Positions 6,053 to 7,714 of a stretch of DNA of 7,714 bases are shown here, piece by piece. The DNA is taken from NCBI GenBank assembly GCA_947442115.1, contig CANEVK010000136.1:1-7714 (forward strand), in the 5' to 3' direction. The notes beneath the pieces were generated by a model. The model made no database searches and was not told the origin of the DNA. It was given only the letters and a program-made list of their open reading frames with translations. The translations under genes and the position numbers were made by a program. Each line of letters opens with the position of its first letter. Position 1 is the stretch's first letter. This DNA is from Bacteriovoracaceae bacterium. Its GTDB lineage: Bacteria > Bdellovibrionota > Bacteriovoracia > Bacteriovoracales > Bacteriovoracaceae.

Positions 6053-7292
6053 TTTATTTTTTCTTTTGATTCTTTCTGGTTGTTCATTTTTTATTCAAAA
6101 AATCGATTCTGAAATCGTAAATCAGAAGAATTATTTAAAAAACATTCCTGAAAAAAAGACTTTTTGCCCTCTCGATAGAAGCATCCATCAGCAAGTCATC
6201 AATGCCAATTCAAAGTCTCAAGAAATTTTTGAAGATTTCACCCAGAAGAATCCCCAGTATCATTTTATTGATCGCCTTATTTTTTGGTCCCTGATTCAAA
6301 TGTCAATCAGACCGGATCAGTCATCTCCGAGCTCTCGTCTGCAAGTTTTAATCTCACATAACAAGTCTCCCTTATATCTTGATTTTTTTTCTGAAAATGA
6401 CGAGGCCCAATATCCCTTTTTATATGGGCTTGACTGGATTGGAAAAAAATTTAAAGCCAAGAACCTAGAGTTCTATGCAAAAATTTTGGATAACGAATTA
6501 TCTCAAAAATTTAAAGTCGAAAAAGATCTTGAGATTTTTCTTGAACTCAACAAAGAAAAGTTAAAACAAGACTCAGCTTTAGCGCCTTTTTTTGTCAGAG
6601 GCACAGAAGTCCTCAAAGAGGGCGAGCGAATACCCTTACTTAATTTTACTCAACTGATCAAAGTCTATCGTAAGAATGAATCAAAACAAAAAATCATCGT
6701 TAACACAATCCTCAATCAATTCAAGACTGATATGAACCAAGCAGGTTACTGCAATTATGATTTTAACCTTTATCAAAATTCAATCTTCCTGATTGACCAA
6801 TCGATGCCTGTCTCAAACATATTTGGTCTGGCCACAATTCAAGATACTTTTATGGCGTCCACGACTCAAAAGATTGATCAAATCCAGGCGATAGACTCCC
6901 TCCCCCTTTTTTACGGCTCTTCCAAGGTAAGAAGCTCTGCTATTTGTATGGTAGAAAAAGATGACTCATTTATCTGGGCCATTTCTAATTTAAGCCGAGA
7001 CCCTGGACAACATCTCTTCCATTTAATTAGATACGGACTTGCCAGGAGCCAAAGGATTGAGGATGTTGATAAACTCATTCGCCACTCGAGGTATCTTTTT
7101 TTATCTGATCCTTTAAGGCTTATTATTGAATCAAATCGAAGTCGATCAGATCAAATTGAAAATCTTCTTAAACTCAATGTTCCCGTTTACAATGCCGACA
7201 AACTAGGAAACATTTGGTCTTTCTCAAAATTTAAGAATACCGGAAGATTCATTATAGATGATAGAAATCAAGGCTCATTTTCGTGCAAATAA
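6036..7292 (+). CDS. Lipoprotein of unknown function
   Basis: The 418-residue product starts MRKMSSLFFLLILSGCSFF: two basic residues, a hydrophobic run and the lipobox LSGC with the lipidated cysteine at Cys16. Ser at +2 would favour the outer membrane under the E. coli sorting rule. The start at 6036 is chosen because it supplies the positive n-region; the ATG at 6045 would drop MRK and leave a charge-free signal, and in-frame ATGs further upstream would place the signal internally. The mature part is soluble, lysine- and aspartate-rich, with no membrane helix and no domain I can name. It overlaps the preceding gene by 17 bases and the following ferredoxin-like gene by 10, which implies one operon. 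Function is unknown. Confidence 0.8.
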   Translation: MRKMSSLFFLLILSGCSFFIQKIDSEIVNQKNYLKNIPEKKTFCPLDRSIHQQVINANSKSQEIFEDFTQKNPQYHFIDRLIFWSLIQMSIRPDQSSPSSRLQVLISHNKSPLYLDFFSENDEAQYPFLYGLDWIGKKFKAKNLEFYAKILDNELSQKFKVEKDLEIFLELNKEKLKQDSALAPFFVRGTEVLKEGERIPLLNFTQLIKVYRKNESKQKIIVNTILNQFKTDMNQAGYCNYDFNLYQNSIFLIDQSMPVSNIFGLATIQDTFMASTTQKIDQIQAIDSLPLFYGSSKVRSSAICMVEKDDSFIWAISNLSRDPGQHLFHLIRYGLARSQRIEDVDKLIRHSRYLFLSDPLRLIIESNRSRSDQIENLLKLNVPVYNADKLGNIWSFSKFKNTGRFIIDDRNQGSFSCK

Positions 7293-7528
7293 CCATCTAT
7301 GGGCAGGCCTCTGGAAAATCAATCTTCTTGAAATATGTCTCTGAAGACTTATCCATGACCTTATTAGAATTTTTAACCAAAAATGGAATTACGATTGCTT
7401 CCTCTTGTAATGGGCAAGGGGTCTGTAAAAAATGTTTGATTCAAAATGATTGGTTAACTTGTGAACTGACGCTCCAAGAATTCATGGAGCGTCAACCAGA
7501 TGGAAAAATTTTAATCTCTTATCTTTAA
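7283..7528 (+). CDS. Small [2Fe-2S] ferredoxin-like protein
   Basis: The 81-residue protein begins with a beta-strand pair (QITIYGQASGKSIFLKYVS), then TLLEFLTKNGITIASSCNGQGVCKKC, the classic cluster loop of beta-grasp [2Fe-2S] ferredoxins. The four likely ligands are Cys42, Cys48, Cys51 and Cys60. The spacing is CX5CX2C followed by only 8 residues to the fourth cysteine (LTCE), whereas adrenodoxin-type and corrinoid-activator ferredoxin domains have about 30 or more there. The chain still ends with a family-like strand (GKILISYL). Start is GTG at 7283, overlapping the lipoprotein stop by 10 bases, with AAGG (7270-7273) 9 bases upstream. It presumably carries electrons in the cytoplasm; the partner is unknown. 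Fold assignment is fairly sure, cluster type inferred. Confidence 0.78.
   Translation: MQITIYGQASGKSIFLKYVSEDLSMTLLEFLTKNGITIASSCNGQGVCKKCLIQNDWLTCELTLQEFMERQPDGKILISYL
7467..7494. repeat. Perfect 10-bp inverted repeat inside the ferredoxin-like gene
   Basis: TGACGCTCCA (7467-7476) and TGGAGCGTCA (7485-7494) are exact reverse complements separated by 8 bases that contain the palindrome GAATTC. The repeat lies in codons just after the fourth cysteine codon and ends 34 bases before the gene's last base. No T-tract follows directly, so it is not a standard terminator. Confidence 0.7.
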
Positions 7529-7544
7529 AACTGCCAAAACTGCC
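7527..7544. repeat. Tandem 9-bp direct repeat AAAACTGCC x2
   Basis: Two adjoining exact copies of AAAACTGCC begin within the stop codon of the ferredoxin-like gene and end 3 bases before the stop codon of the transposase-like gene on the other strand. Read on the minus strand it is GGCAGTTTT twice. The position, just outside a transposase-like frame, makes it a candidate for an insertion-sequence end. Confidence 0.55.
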
Positions 7545-7547
7545 CTC

Positions 7548-7714
7548 CTATAATGGTGTTAAAGCCTTTCGAAGCAGCGTCTGATTATAAAAATAAATAA
7601 ACACATCCAAGTGATCCTTTAAACGCAAAGGGTCCTTGGTTGTGCACCAAGTTTTTCGAATAAGCCGATTAATATTGGCCCTCATCATGGCACAAGTATG
7701 ATTCACGATAAAGA
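7548..7714 (-). CDS. Probable transposase, C-terminal 54 residues (N-terminus off the right edge)
   Basis: The reverse strand is open from the right edge to a TAG at 7550-7548. The translation reads FIVNHTCAMMRANINRLIRK, then TWCTTKDPLRLKDHLDVFIY, then FYNQTLLRKALTPL. The pattern of an Asn-Arg-Leu-x-Arg-Lys-Thr-x-Cys run followed by a helix ending in F-Y-N resembles the C-terminal end of DDE-type insertion-sequence transposases. I recognise it as a type rather than a specific family. The catalytic residues would lie outside the window. It is convergent with the ferredoxin-like gene, with only 19 bases between stops. If it is intact, an insertion sequence ends within this short gap. Confidence 0.55.
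   Translation of the reverse strand, partial: FIVNHTCAMMRANINRLIRKTWCTTKDPLRLKDHLDVFIYFYNQTLLRKALTPL

Noticed and set aside
7100..7292. Phospholipase D-like (HKD) motif near the C-terminus of the lipoprotein
   Set aside because: The segment SFSKFK...FIIDD vaguely recalls HxKx4D but lacks the essential histidine, and no first copy is visible elsewhere in the protein.

Overview
The window is AT-rich and densely packed with genes, with short or negative gaps on both strands. The content suggests a Gram-negative bacterium: a TatA translocase subunit, a lipoprotein with a lipobox, ferrochelatase, and queuosine and serine biosynthesis genes. The mix of a GKRP/MurQ-like double-SIS protein, a membrane-anchored FHA protein and several unrecognised envelope proteins would fit a Bdellovibrionota-type (Bacteriovorax/Bdellovibrio-like) organism. 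That placement is an inference, not a proof.

Layout. Positions 1-706 (minus) hold the first 235 codons of ferrochelatase (hemH), cut by the left edge. From a short divergent spacer, queF (773-1297, preQ0 reductase) and a 53-residue tatA (1322-1483) run on the plus strand. They meet, stop codon on stop codon, a three-gene minus-strand block: an FHA/transmembrane protein (5441-4290), serA (4225-2999) and a two-SIS-domain GKRP/MurQ-like protein (2982-1480). Position 5729 onward is a plus-strand set of three overlapping genes: a small acidic-tailed protein, a 418-residue lipoprotein and an 81-residue [2Fe-2S] ferredoxin-like protein. At the right edge, 7714-7548 (minus) encodes the C-terminal end of a probable transposase.

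The most interesting element lies in the 287-base gap between the FHA gene and the plus-strand set. On the minus strand there is, in order, a perfect TATAAT box, a hairpin presenting CAGGATG, a second hairpin matching GCANGGAYGC, and a strong intrinsic terminator with a seven-T tract. The two GGA loops are exactly 18 nt apart. This looks like a roughly 75-nt small RNA of the CsrB/RsmZ type that would titrate CsrA/RsmA. Alternatively it is a CsrA-responsive attenuating leader for the FHA-serA-SIS block, because the FHA start lies only 33 nt past the terminator.

Other points of note are the split of MurQ catalytic-type motifs between the two SIS domains, an unusually compact cysteine pattern in the ferredoxin-like protein, an FHA domain lacking the usual arginine, and a perfect 10-bp hairpin inside the ferredoxin-like gene.
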